Positions 39,978 through 50,079 of a stretch of 64,000 nt of DNA are shown piece by piece. The notes under the pieces are model-generated. The model was not told the DNA's origin and ran no database searches. It was given only the letters and a program-made list of their open reading frames with translations. Position 1 is the first letter of the stretch, and each line of letters begins with the position of its first letter. Source of the stretch: Streptomyces griseoluteus (GTDB lineage: Bacteria > Actinomycetota > Actinomycetes > Streptomycetales > Streptomycetaceae). The stretch spans positions 1 to 64,000 of the forward strand of contig JOBE01000015.1 of assembly GCA_000717735.1 (NCBI GenBank), written 5' to 3'. The translations under genes and the position numbers were made by a program.

Positions 39978-41237
39978 ATGCACACGTCGAACACCCTCCG
40001 CCGCACCGCCCTGGCCCTCGTCACCACCGCCGCACTGGCGTTGGCGCCGACCGCTCTCGCCGACACCGGACACCACGGCCCCGACTGGAGGGGCGCCTGG
40101 GCCGCCTCCCCGCAGTCGCCGACCGCGCCCTTCGGCGCCAACTGGTCACAGCAGGGCTTCGACAACCACACGGTCCGCCAGGTCGTCCGCGTCACCACCG
40201 GCGGCACCCGGGCCAGGATCGAGCTGACGAACCGTTACGGCACCAGCCCCCTGCGGATCACGGGGGCCACTGTCGCCCGCACGGCGGAAGGCAGCGCCGT
40301 GCGCCCCGGCTCCGTACGCCACCTCCGCTTCGACGGCCGGCCGTCCGTCACGATCCCGGCCGGCGGCACCCTCCTCAGCGACTCCGCGCACCTCCCCGTC
40401 GACGCCTTCGGATCACTGACCGTCACCCTCTACCTGGCGGACGAGACCGGCCCCGCGACCTTCCACCACTTCTCCTCGGCCACCAGCTACCGCGCCACCG
40501 GCGACCACCGGGCCGACCTCACCGGCACGGCCTTCGAGGAGACCAGCGCCTCCTGGTACTTCCTCTCCGGCGTCGAGGTCACCGGCGGCCGGGACACCGC
40601 GCGCCGCAGCGGCGTCGTCACCTTCGGCGACTCCATCACCGACGGCGTCGGCTCCACCCAGGACACCGACCACCGCTACCCCGACGAGCTCGCCGAACGC
40701 CTCGCCGAAGCCGGCCGCCCCCGCGCCGTCCTCAACCACGGCATCGCCGGCAACCAGGTCGTCAACGACACCACCTGGGCGGGCGAGAAGGCCCTGACCC
40801 GCTTCCGGCAGGACGTCCTCACCGAGCCCGGCGTGCGGACCGTCGTCATCCTGGAAGGCATCAACGACATCGGCGGCAGCACGGTGGACTTCCCCGCCGC
40901 CGCGACCCCCGGCGTCCCCGTCGACCGGCTGATCGCGGGCCACCGCACCCTGATCCGCGAAGCCCACGCCAAGGGCCTCAAGGTCATCGGCGCGACCCTG
41001 ACCCCGGTCAAGGGCTCCTCCTACGACAGTCCGGCCAACGAGGCCAAGCGGGACGCCTTCAACACCTGGGTCCGCACCTCGGGCGCGTACGACGCGATCG
41101 TCGACTTCGACCGCGCCGTCGCGGACCCGACCGACCCGGACCGCATCCTCCCCGCGTACGACTCGGGCGACGGCCTCCACCCGAACGACGCGGGCTACAC
41201 CGCGATGGCCGAGGCGCTGGACCTCGACGAGCTCTGA
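39978..41237 (+). CDS. Secreted SGNH/GDSL hydrolase
   Basis: A 419-residue exported esterase or lipase-like enzyme. Signal peptide about 1-29 (ALALVTTAALALAPTALA). An N-terminal beta domain (about 30-205) precedes the SGNH hydrolase. Block I is VVTFGDSITDGVGS with the nucleophile Ser. Block II has NHGIAGNQVV, block III is ILEGINDIGGS, and block V is YDSGDGLHPNDAGYTAMAE with catalytic Asp and His. Start ATG 39978. It follows the TetR gene by 28 bp and ends at a strong terminator. Confidence 0.92.
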   Translation: MHTSNTLRRTALALVTTAALALAPTALADTGHHGPDWRGAWAASPQSPTAPFGANWSQQGFDNHTVRQVVRVTTGGTRARIELTNRYGTSPLRITGATVARTAEGSAVRPGSVRHLRFDGRPSVTIPAGGTLLSDSAHLPVDAFGSLTVTLYLADETGPATFHHFSSATSYRATGDHRADLTGTAFEETSASWYFLSGVEVTGGRDTARRSGVVTFGDSITDGVGSTQDTDHRYPDELAERLAEAGRPRAVLNHGIAGNQVVNDTTWAGEKALTRFRQDVLTEPGVRTVVILEGINDIGGSTVDFPAAATPGVPVDRLIAGHRTLIREAHAKGLKVIGATLTPVKGSSYDSPANEAKRDAFNTWVRTSGAYDAIVDFDRAVADPTDPDRILPAYDSGDGLHPNDAGYTAMAEALDLDEL

Positions 41238-41243
41238 GCGAGT

Positions 41244-41275
41244 GAGGGTGCGCGGAACAAGTCCCGCGCACCCTC
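41244..41275. terminator. Bidirectional terminator
   Basis: A 12-bp perfect stem: GAGGGTGCGCGG (41244-41255) with its complement (41264-41275), loop of eight. It separates the GDSL gene and mfd. Confidence 0.85.
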
Positions 41276-41285
41276 CCGCACCGAA

Positions 41286-44200
41286 CTACGACCCGAGGAT
41301 CGTCGTCAGGAACTCCCCCGTCCACGCGAGGAGTTCGCGGCCCACCACCGGCTTGCCGCCGATCTTGCCCGACGTCGGGCGCGGCACCAGGATCTGGTGG
41401 ACCGCCGGCTTGATCACCGTGCGCGGGTAAAGGCGCTTCAGGCGCAGCTCCTGCGACTCGCGCAACTCCACCGGCGCGAAACGGATGTTGGGCCCCTGGA
41501 GGACGATCTCGCCGACCCCGCACGCCCGCGCCAGCATCCGCAGGCCCGCCACCAGGAGCAGGTTCTCGACCGGCTCCGGCAGCTTGCCGTAGCGGTCGGT
41601 CAGCTCCTCGCGTACGGCCCTGATGTCCTCCTCCGAGTTCGCGGAGGCGATCGAACGGTAGGCCTGGAGCCGCAGCCGCTCCCCCGGCGCGTAGTCGTGC
41701 GGCATGTGGGCGTCGACCGGAAGCTCGATCTTGACCTCCAACGGCGCCTCCTCCTCGACCCCGCCCTCCATCTGCGCCCGGTAGTCCGCGACCGCCTCGC
41801 CGACCATCCGTACGTACAGGTCGAAGCCGACGCCCGCGATGTGACCGGACTGCTCGCCGCCGAGCAGGTTGCCCGCGCCCCGGATCTCCAGGTCCTTCAT
41901 CGCGACGTACATGCCGGCGCCCATCTCGGTGTGCTGGGCGATCGTCGCGAGCCGCTCGTGCGCGGTCTCCGTCAGCGGCTTCTCCGGCGGGTAGAGGAAG
42001 TACGCGTAACCCCTGTCCCGTCCTCGCCCGACCCGGCCGCGCAGCTGGTGGAGCTGCGAGAGACCGAAGTTGTCGCCGCGCTCGACGATGAGCGTGTTGG
42101 CGTTGGAGATGTCGATGCCGGACTCGACGATCGTCGTCGAGACGAGCACGTCGAACTTCTTCTCCCAGAAGTCGACGACGACCTGCTCCAGGGCGCTCTC
42201 GCCCATCTGGCCGTGGGCCGTCGCGATCCGCGCCTCGGGCACGATCTCGCGCAGCCGCGCCGCCGCCCGGTCGATCGAGTCGACCCGGTTGTGGATGTAG
42301 AAGACCTGGCCCTCGCGCAGGAGTTCACGCCGGATCGCGGCACCGATCTGCTTCTCCTCGTACGGCCCGACGAAGGTGAGGACCGGGTGCCGCTCCTCCG
42401 GCGGGGTGGTGATCGTCGACATCTCGCGAATGCCCGTCACCGCCATCTCCAGAGTGCGCGGAATCGGGGTGGCCGACATGGTCAGCACGTCGACGTTGGC
42501 CCGGAGCTTCTTCAGCTGCTCCTTGTGCTCGACGCCGAACCGCTGCTCCTCGTCGACGATGACCAGTCCGAGGTCCTTGAACTTCGTCTCGGAGGAGAAC
42601 AGGCGGTGGGTGCCGATGACGATGTCGACCGAGCCCTCCCGCAGACCCTCCAGGGTCGCCTTGGACTCGGTGTCCGACTGGAAACGGGACAGCGCCCGCA
42701 CCTTCACGGGGAACTGCGAGTACCGCTCGCTGAAGGTGCCGAAGTGCTGCTGCACGAGCAGCGTCGTCGGTACGAGCACCGCGACCTGCTTGCCGTCCTG
42801 GACGGCCTTGAAGGCCGCCCGCACGGCGATCTCCGTCTTGCCGTAGCCCACGTCGCCGCAGATCAGCCGGTCCATCGGGACCGTCTTCTCCATGTCCTCC
42901 TTCACCTCGGCGATGGTGGACAGCTGGTCGGGGGTCTCCGCGTACGGGAAGGCGTCCTCCAGCTCGCGCTGCCAGGGGGTGTCCGGGCCGAAGGCGTGAC
43001 CGGGTGCCGCCATCCGCGCCGAGTAGAGCTTGATCAGGTCGGCGGCGATCTCCTTGACGGCCTTCTTCGCGCGCGCCTTCGTCTTCGTCCAGTCCGCGCC
43101 GCCGAGCCGGTGCAGGGTCGGCGCCTCGCCGCCCACGTACTTGGTGACCTGCTCCAGCTGGTCGGTCGGGATGTACAGCCGGTCGCCGGGCTGACCGCGC
43201 TTCGCGGGGGCGTACTCGACGAGGAGGTACTCGCGGGTCGCGCCCTGCACGGTCCGCTGGACCATCTCCACGTACCGGCCGACACCGTGCTGCTCGTGCA
43301 CGATGTAGTCACCGACCTCCAGGGTCAGCGGGTCGATCGTCTTCCGGCGCTTGGCCGGCATCCGCTGCCCGTCCTTGCCGGCCGCCTTCTGGCCGGACAG
43401 GTCGGTCTCGGTGAGGACGGCGAGGCGGAGCGCCGGGTCGACGAAGCCGTAGTCGATGGAGCCGGTCGACACGTGCACGACGGACGGCGAGATCTCGGCC
43501 AGGTCGGCGTCGAGGCGGGCGGCGATGCCCTCGCCGCCGAGGACCTCGACCGTACGGGTCGCGGGCCCGTGGGCCTCCGTCACGTACACCGTGCGCCAGC
43601 CGTCGGCCAGCCAGCCCTTGGTGTCCGCGAGCGCGCGCGCGGTGTCGCCCCGGTACGACTCGGGGGCGCGCATGCCGAGGGTGAGGGTGTCCCCGTCACC
43701 CGGCACGGACTCGTCGGCCGCGAACGGCGACACCGACCACCACGCCATGCCGAGCTCGCGCGCCCGGTCCCGGACGTCCGCGATCCCCCACAGGGAGGCC
43801 GCGCCGACGTCGATCGGGGCCTCGCCGCCGCCGGCGGTCGCCGCCCACGAGGCCTGGAGGAACTCCTGGCTCGTGGCGACGAGGTCCGAGGCCCGGGTCC
43901 GCACCCGCTCCGGGTCGCAGACGACGGCCATGGAGCCCTCGGGGAGCACGTCGAGCAGCAGCTCCATGTCGTCGACGAGGACCGGCGCGAGGGACTCCAT
44001 GCCCTCGACGGCGATCCCCTCGGCGATCTTGTTGAGCAGCTCGCCCAGCTCCGGGTGCTCCTCGGCGAGCGCCGCCGCCCGCTGCCGTACGTCCTCGGTG
44101 AGCAGCAGCTCACGGCAGGGCGGCGCCCAGAGGCCGTGCTCGGCGACTTCGAGGGACCGCTGGTCGGCGACCTTGAAGTAACGGATCTCCTCGACGTCGT

Positions 44201-44822
44201 CGCCCCAGAACTCGATCCGGAGCGGGTGCTCCTCGGTCGGCGGGAAGACGTCCAGGATGCCGCCGCGCACGGCGAACTCGCCGCGCTTCTCGACGAGCTC
44301 GACGCGGGAGTACGCGGCGGCGGCGAGCCCCTCGACGATCTCGTTCAGGTCCGCCGTCTGCCCACTCCGCAGGCTCACGGGCTCCAGGTCTCCGAGGCCC
44401 TTGACCTGCGGCTGGAGTACGGAGCGGATGGGCGCGACGACCACGCTGACGGGTCCGGCGGCCGGGTCGTCGTCCCGGGGATGGGCCAGCCGGCGCAGCA
44501 CGGCGAGGCGTCGCCCGACGGTGTCGGAGCGGGGCGAGAGCCGCTCGTGCGGCAGCGTCTCCCAGGAGGGGTACTCGACGACCCGGTCAGGGTCGAGCAG
44601 CGAGCGCAGCGCGGCGGCGAGGTCCTCGGCCTCCCGCCCGGTCGCGGTCACCGCGAGCACCGGCCGCCCCGAGTCCCGGGCGAGCGCGGCGACGGCGAAG
44701 GGCCGCGCGGCCGCCGGCCCGATCAGGTCGACGTGGGGCCGGTTCCCGTCGGCGGCGGCCTTCACCGCCTCGGCGAGGGCGGCGTCCTTGACGACGACGT
44801 CGAGCAGACCGTGCAGACTCAT
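41286..44822 (-). CDS. mfd: Transcription-repair coupling factor Mfd
   Basis: A 1178-residue ATP-driven translocase that removes stalled RNA polymerase and recruits UvrA. The N-terminal UvrB-homology part has VEYPSWETLPHERLSPRSDT. The RNA-polymerase-interaction domain is EVGDYIVHEQHGVGRYV. The helicase core has Walker A GDVGYGKTEIA, DEEQ box IVDEEQRFGVEHKE, motif III LTMSATPIPRTL and motif VI QLRGRVGRGRDRGYAYF. The TRCF C-terminal domain ends the protein. Start ATG 44822 with GGAAG upstream. Its length is normal. Confidence 0.96.
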   Translation of the reverse strand: MSLHGLLDVVVKDAALAEAVKAAADGNRPHVDLIGPAAARPFAVAALARDSGRPVLAVTATGREAEDLAAALRSLLDPDRVVEYPSWETLPHERLSPRSDTVGRRLAVLRRLAHPRDDDPAAGPVSVVVAPIRSVLQPQVKGLGDLEPVSLRSGQTADLNEIVEGLAAAAYSRVELVEKRGEFAVRGGILDVFPPTEEHPLRIEFWGDDVEEIRYFKVADQRSLEVAEHGLWAPPCRELLLTEDVRQRAAALAEEHPELGELLNKIAEGIAVEGMESLAPVLVDDMELLLDVLPEGSMAVVCDPERVRTRASDLVATSQEFLQASWAATAGGGEAPIDVGAASLWGIADVRDRARELGMAWWSVSPFAADESVPGDGDTLTLGMRAPESYRGDTARALADTKGWLADGWRTVYVTEAHGPATRTVEVLGGEGIAARLDADLAEISPSVVHVSTGSIDYGFVDPALRLAVLTETDLSGQKAAGKDGQRMPAKRRKTIDPLTLEVGDYIVHEQHGVGRYVEMVQRTVQGATREYLLVEYAPAKRGQPGDRLYIPTDQLEQVTKYVGGEAPTLHRLGGADWTKTKARAKKAVKEIAADLIKLYSARMAAPGHAFGPDTPWQRELEDAFPYAETPDQLSTIAEVKEDMEKTVPMDRLICGDVGYGKTEIAVRAAFKAVQDGKQVAVLVPTTLLVQQHFGTFSERYSQFPVKVRALSRFQSDTESKATLEGLREGSVDIVIGTHRLFSSETKFKDLGLVIVDEEQRFGVEHKEQLKKLRANVDVLTMSATPIPRTLEMAVTGIREMSTITTPPEERHPVLTFVGPYEEKQIGAAIRRELLREGQVFYIHNRVDSIDRAAARLREIVPEARIATAHGQMGESALEQVVVDFWEKKFDVLVSTTIVESGIDISNANTLIVERGDNFGLSQLHQLRGRVGRGRDRGYAYFLYPPEKPLTETAHERLATIAQHTEMGAGMYVAMKDLEIRGAGNLLGGEQSGHIAGVGFDLYVRMVGEAVADYRAQMEGGVEEEAPLEVKIELPVDAHMPHDYAPGERLRLQAYRSIASANSEEDIRAVREELTDRYGKLPEPVENLLLVAGLRMLARACGVGEIVLQGPNIRFAPVELRESQELRLKRLYPRTVIKPAVHQILVPRPTSGKIGGKPVVGRELLAWTGEFLTTILGS

Positions 44823-45045
44823 GGACTTCCATCCCGGGTTCGGACTACGGGGGCGGACAACGCGAACAGCCCGACACGTGTCACGGGCCGGGGTGATCCC
44901 GGACGCGTACGGCCCGGTCCGCCCCAGCCTACGACGCCCCAGGAACCCCCGCCCCCGAAACACGACCCACCTGCACTTCTGCGGCCTGCGGCCCCCGCCC
45001 GGGGCTGGGCCCCGCCACCCCCACCACCGCCGTGTGGGCAGTCGT
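44823..45045. other. mfd promoter region
   Basis: The 327-bp gap before mfd contains a 10-bp palindrome GACACGTGTC (44873-44882) about 50 bp upstream of the start. The rest is C-rich with no gene. The part beyond 45046 is terminator sequence for the ABC operon. Confidence 0.45.
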
Positions 45046-45129
45046 CCCGCTGGGGCGATGGGGGGGCCGCCCCAGCGGGCCCGCCGGGAAACGGGGCGGG
45101 TGCCGGCCCCTGGCAGGGGGACGGCACCC
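45046..45129 (-). terminator. Double terminator after the second ABC operon
   Basis: Hairpin 1 is CCCGCTGGGGCG (45046-45057) with its complement at 45068-45079. Hairpin 2 is GGGTGCCG (45098-45105) with CGGCACCC (45122-45129) plus inner CCCCTG pairing. Both lie just beyond the permease stop. Confidence 0.8.
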
Positions 45130-45149
45130 GGGTCACCTCGCGGCTGCGG

Positions 45150-47723
45150 CTACTCGCTGGCGATCGCGTTCAGTACGTTCATCCGGCCCGCCCGGAACGC
45201 CGGGACCAGCGCCGCGAACAGGCCCACGAAGGCCGAGCCGACGAAGACCGTCAGGATCGTCGGCCACGGGATCTCCAGGACGCCGAGGCCCTCCAGGGCC
45301 AGGAGCTTCTGGGCGGCCGTGCCCCAGCCCATGCCCAGGCCGAGGCCGAGCAGCGCGCCGAAGAGGGCGATGACCACGGACTCCAGGCGGATCATGCGGC
45401 GCAGCTGGCGGCGGGAGAGGCCGATGGCCCGCATGAGGCCGATCTCGCGGGTTCGCTCGACGACCGAGAGGGCCAGGGTGTTCACGACACCGAGGATCGC
45501 GACGACGATCGCGAGGGCGAGGAGCCCGTACACGATGTTGAGCAGCTGGCCGACCTGGTTCTTCAGCTCTTCCTTGTAGTCGGCCTGGTTGCTCACCTTG
45601 TACTGCGGGTAGGGCGCGAGCGCGTCCTTGAGGGCCTGGTAGGCCAGGGTCTCCTGGCCGTCCTTCGCGCTGGCGAGGAGGAGCAGGCTCTGCGGGACGC
45701 GGTCGGCGGGGACGTACTCGGCGAGGGTGGTGATGTTGATGTACATCGCCCCGTTGTCGACGTTCCCGGTGTCGGCGGTGATCGCCGCGACCTTGAGCTT
45801 CGCCTTCTCGCCGCCCTTGAAGGCCACCGTGAGCACGTCGCCGACCTTCACGCCGTGCTCCGACGCGTAGTCGCTGCCGACGGACATCGCGCCCGGACCG
45901 TACGCCTGGGCGAGGGTGCCGGCGGTGACCTCCCGGCGCAGGTCCTTCACGTACGTCGGCTCGGTGGCGGCCAGGTCGGCCTTCGTGGTCTTTCCGCGCG
46001 GGTCGGTGACGGTGGCGTCGACCCACTTGTACTCGGTGACGTGGTCGAGGCCGGGGCTCTTCTCCAGGGCGGCCTGGGCCTGCGGCACGATCGGCTGCCC
46101 GGTGCCGGACTGCACGATGAAGTCGGCGCCGACGGACCGGTCGAGTTCGTCGGTGGCCGAGGCGACCATCGAGGAGCCGACGACCGAGAGGCTGGCGACG
46201 AGCGCGAGGCCGATCATCAGGGCGGCGCCGGTGGCACCGGTGCGGCGCGGGTTGCGGAGCGCGTTGCGCTCGGCCATCCGGCCGACCGGGCCGAAGACCC
46301 GCAGGACGACGGCGCCGAGGGCGCGGACGATGCCGCCCGCGAGGAGCGGGCCGATGACGACGAAGCCGAGGAGGGTGAGGACGACGCCGAGGCCGAGCCA
46401 GAGGGAGCCGGGGCCGGCTTCGGCGGCGCGGGCCGCCGTCACGAGGGCGGCCGCTCCGGCGGCGGTGAGGGCGAGGCCGATCGCGCCCCGTACCCGGCCT
46501 GCCTTGCCGTCGGCGGGGGTGCCCGCGTCGCGGAGGGCGGCCATCGGGGAGACCTTCCCGGCGCGGCGGGCCGGGACGTAGGCGGCGAGGACGGTGACGA
46601 CGACGCCGAGGGCGAGGCCGACGACGGGGGTCGTCCACTTCACGGTGAGGTCGCGGGTGGACAGTTCCATGCCCATGGAGGACATGAGTTCCATGAGCCC
46701 GACGGCGAGGCCGACACCGGCCGCGACTCCGGCGACGGAGCCGACGACGCCGAGGAGTACGGCTTCGACGAGGACGGAACGGTTCACCTGCTTGCGGCTG
46801 GAGCCGATGGCCCGCATGAGGCCGATCTCGCGGGTGCGCTGGGCGACCAGCATGGAGAAGGTGTTGACGATGAGGAAGATGCCGACGAGGAAGGCGAGCC
46901 CGGCGAAGCCGAGCATCGCGTACTTCATGATGTCGAGGAAGCCGGCGACGTCCTCGCGGCCCGCGTCGGCGGTCTCGGCGGCGGTCATCAGGCTGTAGCC
47001 GTCACCGAGGGCGGCGGCGATGTCCGTCTTGAGGGCCTCGTCGGTGACGCCGGGCACGGCGTCGACCATGACCTGAGTGAACAGGCCTTCCTTGCCCAGG
47101 AGTTCGCGCTGCGCGGTGGCGGTGTCGAAGTAGACGACGGTGGCGCCGGGGTTGGTGACCTTGAAGTCGACGATGCCGGAGATCTTCGCGGTGAAGTCAC
47201 CGGTGGCGGCGATGGTCCGCAGCTCGTCGCCGATCTTCAGGCCGTGCTTGTCGGCGGTGCCCCGGTCGAGGACCACGTCGGTGGGTCCGCGCGGCTCGTG
47301 GCCGGTGGTCAGTTCGACGGAACGCAGCTCGTACGGACCCCAGTTGACCGCGATGGTGGGGGCGCCGCCGGTGGGGCCGACGTTCTTGTTCTTCGCGTCG
47401 ACGACGGTGACGCCGAGGGAGGTGACGGAGCCCTGGGCGTCCTGGACGCCCTCGGCCTTGCGCACCTTCTCGACGAGGGAGGCCGGGAGGGCCTCGGGGC
47501 GGCCGGTGTCGGGGGTCTCGTCGGCCAGGTCGGCGTTCTTCGGGCTGACGGTGACGTCGGAGGCGGTGACGGCGAAGAGCTTGTCGAAGGTCGTGTTCAT
47601 CGTGTCCGTGAACACGAGGGTTCCGGAGACGAAGGCGACGGAGAGGAGCACGGCGACGGCGGAGAGCGCCATCCGGCCCTTGTGCGCGAGGAAGTTGCGC
47701 AGGGAGGTCTTCAGGACGCTCAT
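45150..47723 (-). CDS. ABC transporter permease, FtsX/MacB type (second system)
   Basis: An 857-residue permease with the same duplicated layout as the one at 6785. The N-terminal helix is MALSAVAVLLSVAFVSGTLV, then an outer domain, a helix block with GIFLIVNTFSMLVAQRTREI, a middle pair of helices, a second outer domain, and a final block LLNIVYGLLALAIVVAILGV with ERTREIGLMRAIGLSRRQ. ATG 47723 overlaps the ATPase stop by four bases (ATGA), so the two are coupled. The substrate is unknown. Confidence 0.92.
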   Translation of the reverse strand: MSVLKTSLRNFLAHKGRMALSAVAVLLSVAFVSGTLVFTDTMNTTFDKLFAVTASDVTVSPKNADLADETPDTGRPEALPASLVEKVRKAEGVQDAQGSVTSLGVTVVDAKNKNVGPTGGAPTIAVNWGPYELRSVELTTGHEPRGPTDVVLDRGTADKHGLKIGDELRTIAATGDFTAKISGIVDFKVTNPGATVVYFDTATAQRELLGKEGLFTQVMVDAVPGVTDEALKTDIAAALGDGYSLMTAAETADAGREDVAGFLDIMKYAMLGFAGLAFLVGIFLIVNTFSMLVAQRTREIGLMRAIGSSRKQVNRSVLVEAVLLGVVGSVAGVAAGVGLAVGLMELMSSMGMELSTRDLTVKWTTPVVGLALGVVVTVLAAYVPARRAGKVSPMAALRDAGTPADGKAGRVRGAIGLALTAAGAAALVTAARAAEAGPGSLWLGLGVVLTLLGFVVIGPLLAGGIVRALGAVVLRVFGPVGRMAERNALRNPRRTGATGAALMIGLALVASLSVVGSSMVASATDELDRSVGADFIVQSGTGQPIVPQAQAALEKSPGLDHVTEYKWVDATVTDPRGKTTKADLAATEPTYVKDLRREVTAGTLAQAYGPGAMSVGSDYASEHGVKVGDVLTVAFKGGEKAKLKVAAITADTGNVDNGAMYINITTLAEYVPADRVPQSLLLLASAKDGQETLAYQALKDALAPYPQYKVSNQADYKEELKNQVGQLLNIVYGLLALAIVVAILGVVNTLALSVVERTREIGLMRAIGLSRRQLRRMIRLESVVIALFGALLGLGLGMGWGTAAQKLLALEGLGVLEIPWPTILTVFVGSAFVGLFAALVPAFRAGRMNVLNAIASE

Positions 47724-48586
47724 GACGTCCGCCCGCGCGCGTCGAAGTCGGGGGTCTGGGGGTTCCCCCCAGGAAAGAGGCGCATGCGGTCGAGGACGGC
47801 GTCGGCGGTGGGCCGCTCCATCTCGTCGACGATCCGCCCGTCGGCGAGGTAGAGGACCCGGTCCGCGTAGGAGGCGGCGACCGGGTCGTGGGTGACCATG
47901 ACGATGGTCTGGCCCAGCTCGTCGACGGAGGTGCGGAGGAAGCCGAGGACCTCGGCCCCGGCCCGGGAGTCCAGGTTGCCGGTGGGCTCGTCGCCGAAGA
48001 TGATCTCGGGCCGGGCGGCGAGCGCGCGGGCCACGGCGACGCGCTGCTGCTGGCCGCCGGAGAGCTGGTTCGGCCGGTGCTTGAGGCGGTCGGAGAGGCC
48101 GACGGTGTCGACGACCCGGCGCAGCCACTCGGCGTCCGGCTTGCGCCCCGCGATGTCCATGGGGAGCGTGATGTTCTCGATGGCGTTCAGGGTGGGCAGC
48201 AGGTTGAACGCCTGGAAGATGAAGCCGATCCGGTCCCGGCGGAGCTGCGTGAGCTTCTTGTCCTTGAGCCGGGTGATCTCGGTGTCGTCGAGGAAGATCT
48301 CACCGCTGGTGACGGTGTCGAGCCCGGCGAGGCAGTGCATCAGGGTCGACTTGCCGGACCCGGAGGGGCCCATGATCGCGGTGAACTGTCCACGGGCGAT
48401 GTCGACGTCGACGGAGTCGAGCGCGACGACCCGGGTCTCCCCGGAGCCGTACGCCTTGACGACCTGACGGGCCCGCGCGACGACGGCCGTCCCTCCCGCC
48501 GCCCGACCACCGCCCCTCAACGAGGCGCTCCGCGCCGCACCTTCCTCTTCGCCCCCGTGCCTGGGGTTGGTCACAGCCGTGCTCAC
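47720..48586 (-). CDS. ABC transporter ATP-binding protein (second system)
   Basis: A 288-residue ATPase closely similar to the one at 5932. It has Walker A GPSGSGKST, Q-loop FQAFNLLP, signature LSGGQQQR, Walker B IIFGDEPTGNLDSR and switch His in MVTHDP. The first 35 residues are an extra basic Gly/Arg segment. A short insertion (FPGGNPQTPDFD) near the end is absent from the other copy. GTG 48586 has AGGAGA six bases upstream. Both ABC pairs end with Arg-Thr-Ser, which suggests an old duplication. Confidence 0.93.
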   Translation of the reverse strand: MSTAVTNPRHGGEEEGAARSASLRGGGRAAGGTAVVARARQVVKAYGSGETRVVALDSVDVDIARGQFTAIMGPSGSGKSTLMHCLAGLDTVTSGEIFLDDTEITRLKDKKLTQLRRDRIGFIFQAFNLLPTLNAIENITLPMDIAGRKPDAEWLRRVVDTVGLSDRLKHRPNQLSGGQQQRVAVARALAARPEIIFGDEPTGNLDSRAGAEVLGFLRTSVDELGQTIVMVTHDPVAASYADRVLYLADGRIVDEMERPTADAVLDRMRLFPGGNPQTPDFDARGRTS

Positions 48587-49911
48587 GGTCTTCTCCTAGG
48601 GGTGGAGTGGAGCGGGTGGGTTTGTAAGTTCAAGTTAAGAAGCCGGGGCGCCCCTTCTCGTCCTCCGCCGGGACGAACGGCCCCTGGGCCGTATGGGGGA
48701 GAAGCCCCTAGGGGTTCCTCCACCCGGGGTCCTAGTGGCACGCTGTCCCGCGAGCATTTAGGTGTACGAAGAATGGAAAGGTGTCCCGGTGACGGAGCCG
48801 TCGACCACCCGCGCGGAAGCCGACCCGGCCCCCGCGCCCGCCCCCGCACACCGCCGCCCCGTCGTCCTCGCGCTCATGCTCGGCATGGGCCTCGCCGCCC
48901 TCGACGGCACGATCGTCGCCACCGCCGTCCCCCAGATCGTCGGCGACCTCGGCGGACTCGCCGTCTTCTCCTGGCTCTTCGCCGGCTACCTGCTCGCCGT
49001 GACCGTCACCCTGCCCGTGTACGGGAAGCTCAGCGACACCTTCGGCCGCAAGCCCGTCCTCATCGCCGGAGTCGTCCTCTTCCTCATCGGCTCCCTGCTC
49101 TGCGCGGCCGCCTGGAGCATGGCCTCCCTCATCGCCTTCCGCGTCGTCCAGGGCCTCGGCGGCGGCGCCCTCCAAGGCACCGTCCAGACCATCGCCGCCG
49201 ACCTCTATCCCCTGAAGGAACGCCCGAAGATCCAGGCCCGGCTGTCCTCCGTGTGGGCCGCCTCCTCCGTCGCGGGACCCGCCGCCGGCGGACTCCTAGC
49301 CGGCTACGCCGACTGGCGCTGGATCTTCCTGATCAACCTGCCCGTCGGCCTCGTCGCCCTCTGGCTGATCTGGCGCCACCTGGTGGAACCCGCCCGCACC
49401 GCGCCCCGCGCGCGCGTACGGATCGACTGGGCCGGAGCCCTCGGCATCTTCGCCACCGGGGCGCTGCTCATCACCGCGCTCGTCCAGGGCGGCGTCGCCT
49501 GGCCCTGGCTCTCCGCGCCCTCCCTCGGCCTCCTCGCCGGAGCGGCCGTCCTCGGCGCCGTCACCGTCGTCGTCGAGCGCCGCGCCGCCGAACCCATCGT
49601 CCCCGGCTGGGTCTGGCGCCGCCGCACCATCGCCGCCGTCAACCTGTCCCTGGGCGCCCTCGGCCTGCTCATGGTCGCCCCGGCCGTCTTCCTGCCGACG
49701 TACGCCCAGTCCGTCCTCGGCCTCGGCCCGATAGCCGCCGGCTTCGTCCTTTCGTCCTGGACCCTGAGCTGGCCCATCGCGGCGGCCCTCTCCAACCGGC
49801 TCTACACCCGCATCGGCTTCCGCCTCACCGCGATCCTGGGCATCTCCCTCGCCCTGGTCCTGCTGCTTGCGTTCCCGTTCCTGCCGTTCCCCGGCGAACC
49901 CTGGCAGCTGC

Positions 49912-50046
49912 CTCGCCATAGTGGCCGTACCGGTCACCCTGCTCCGCACACCCGCCGTCCGCCGCCTGTCCGTCCCGGCCCGCGCGCTCGTCACCGGTCT
50001 CGCGATGTGCTCGATCGCGGTCGGCCTCGTGCTCCGGGCGGCCTAG
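49912..50046 (+). pseudogene. C-terminal fragment of another membrane protein
   Basis: In another frame this stretch reads LAIVAVPVTLLRTPAVRRLS, then VPARALVTGLAMCSIAVGLV and LRAA-stop. It has two hydrophobic helices and normal codon use. It joins the broken MFS gene at about 49910 and has no start. It looks like the 3' end of a different transporter-like gene brought in by a deletion. Confidence 0.55.
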
Positions 50047-50065
50047 GCATCGCTCCCCGTGGCGC

Positions 50066-50071
50066 TAGGGT
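50066..50071 (+). promoter_or_regulatory. -10 box for a leaderless DinB transcript
   Basis: TAGGGT ends eight bases before the ATG at 50080, and no ribosome site is present. A -35 box is not clear. Confidence 0.4.
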
Positions 50072-50079
50072 CTGCGGCC

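Noticed and set aside
41397..47852. Very long plus-strand open frame of over 2100 codons opposite mfd and the ABC permease
   Set aside because: It is the frame antisense to GC-rich third positions; its product is Arg/Gly/Val/Asp-rich and has no domains, while the minus strand gives clear Mfd and FtsX proteins.
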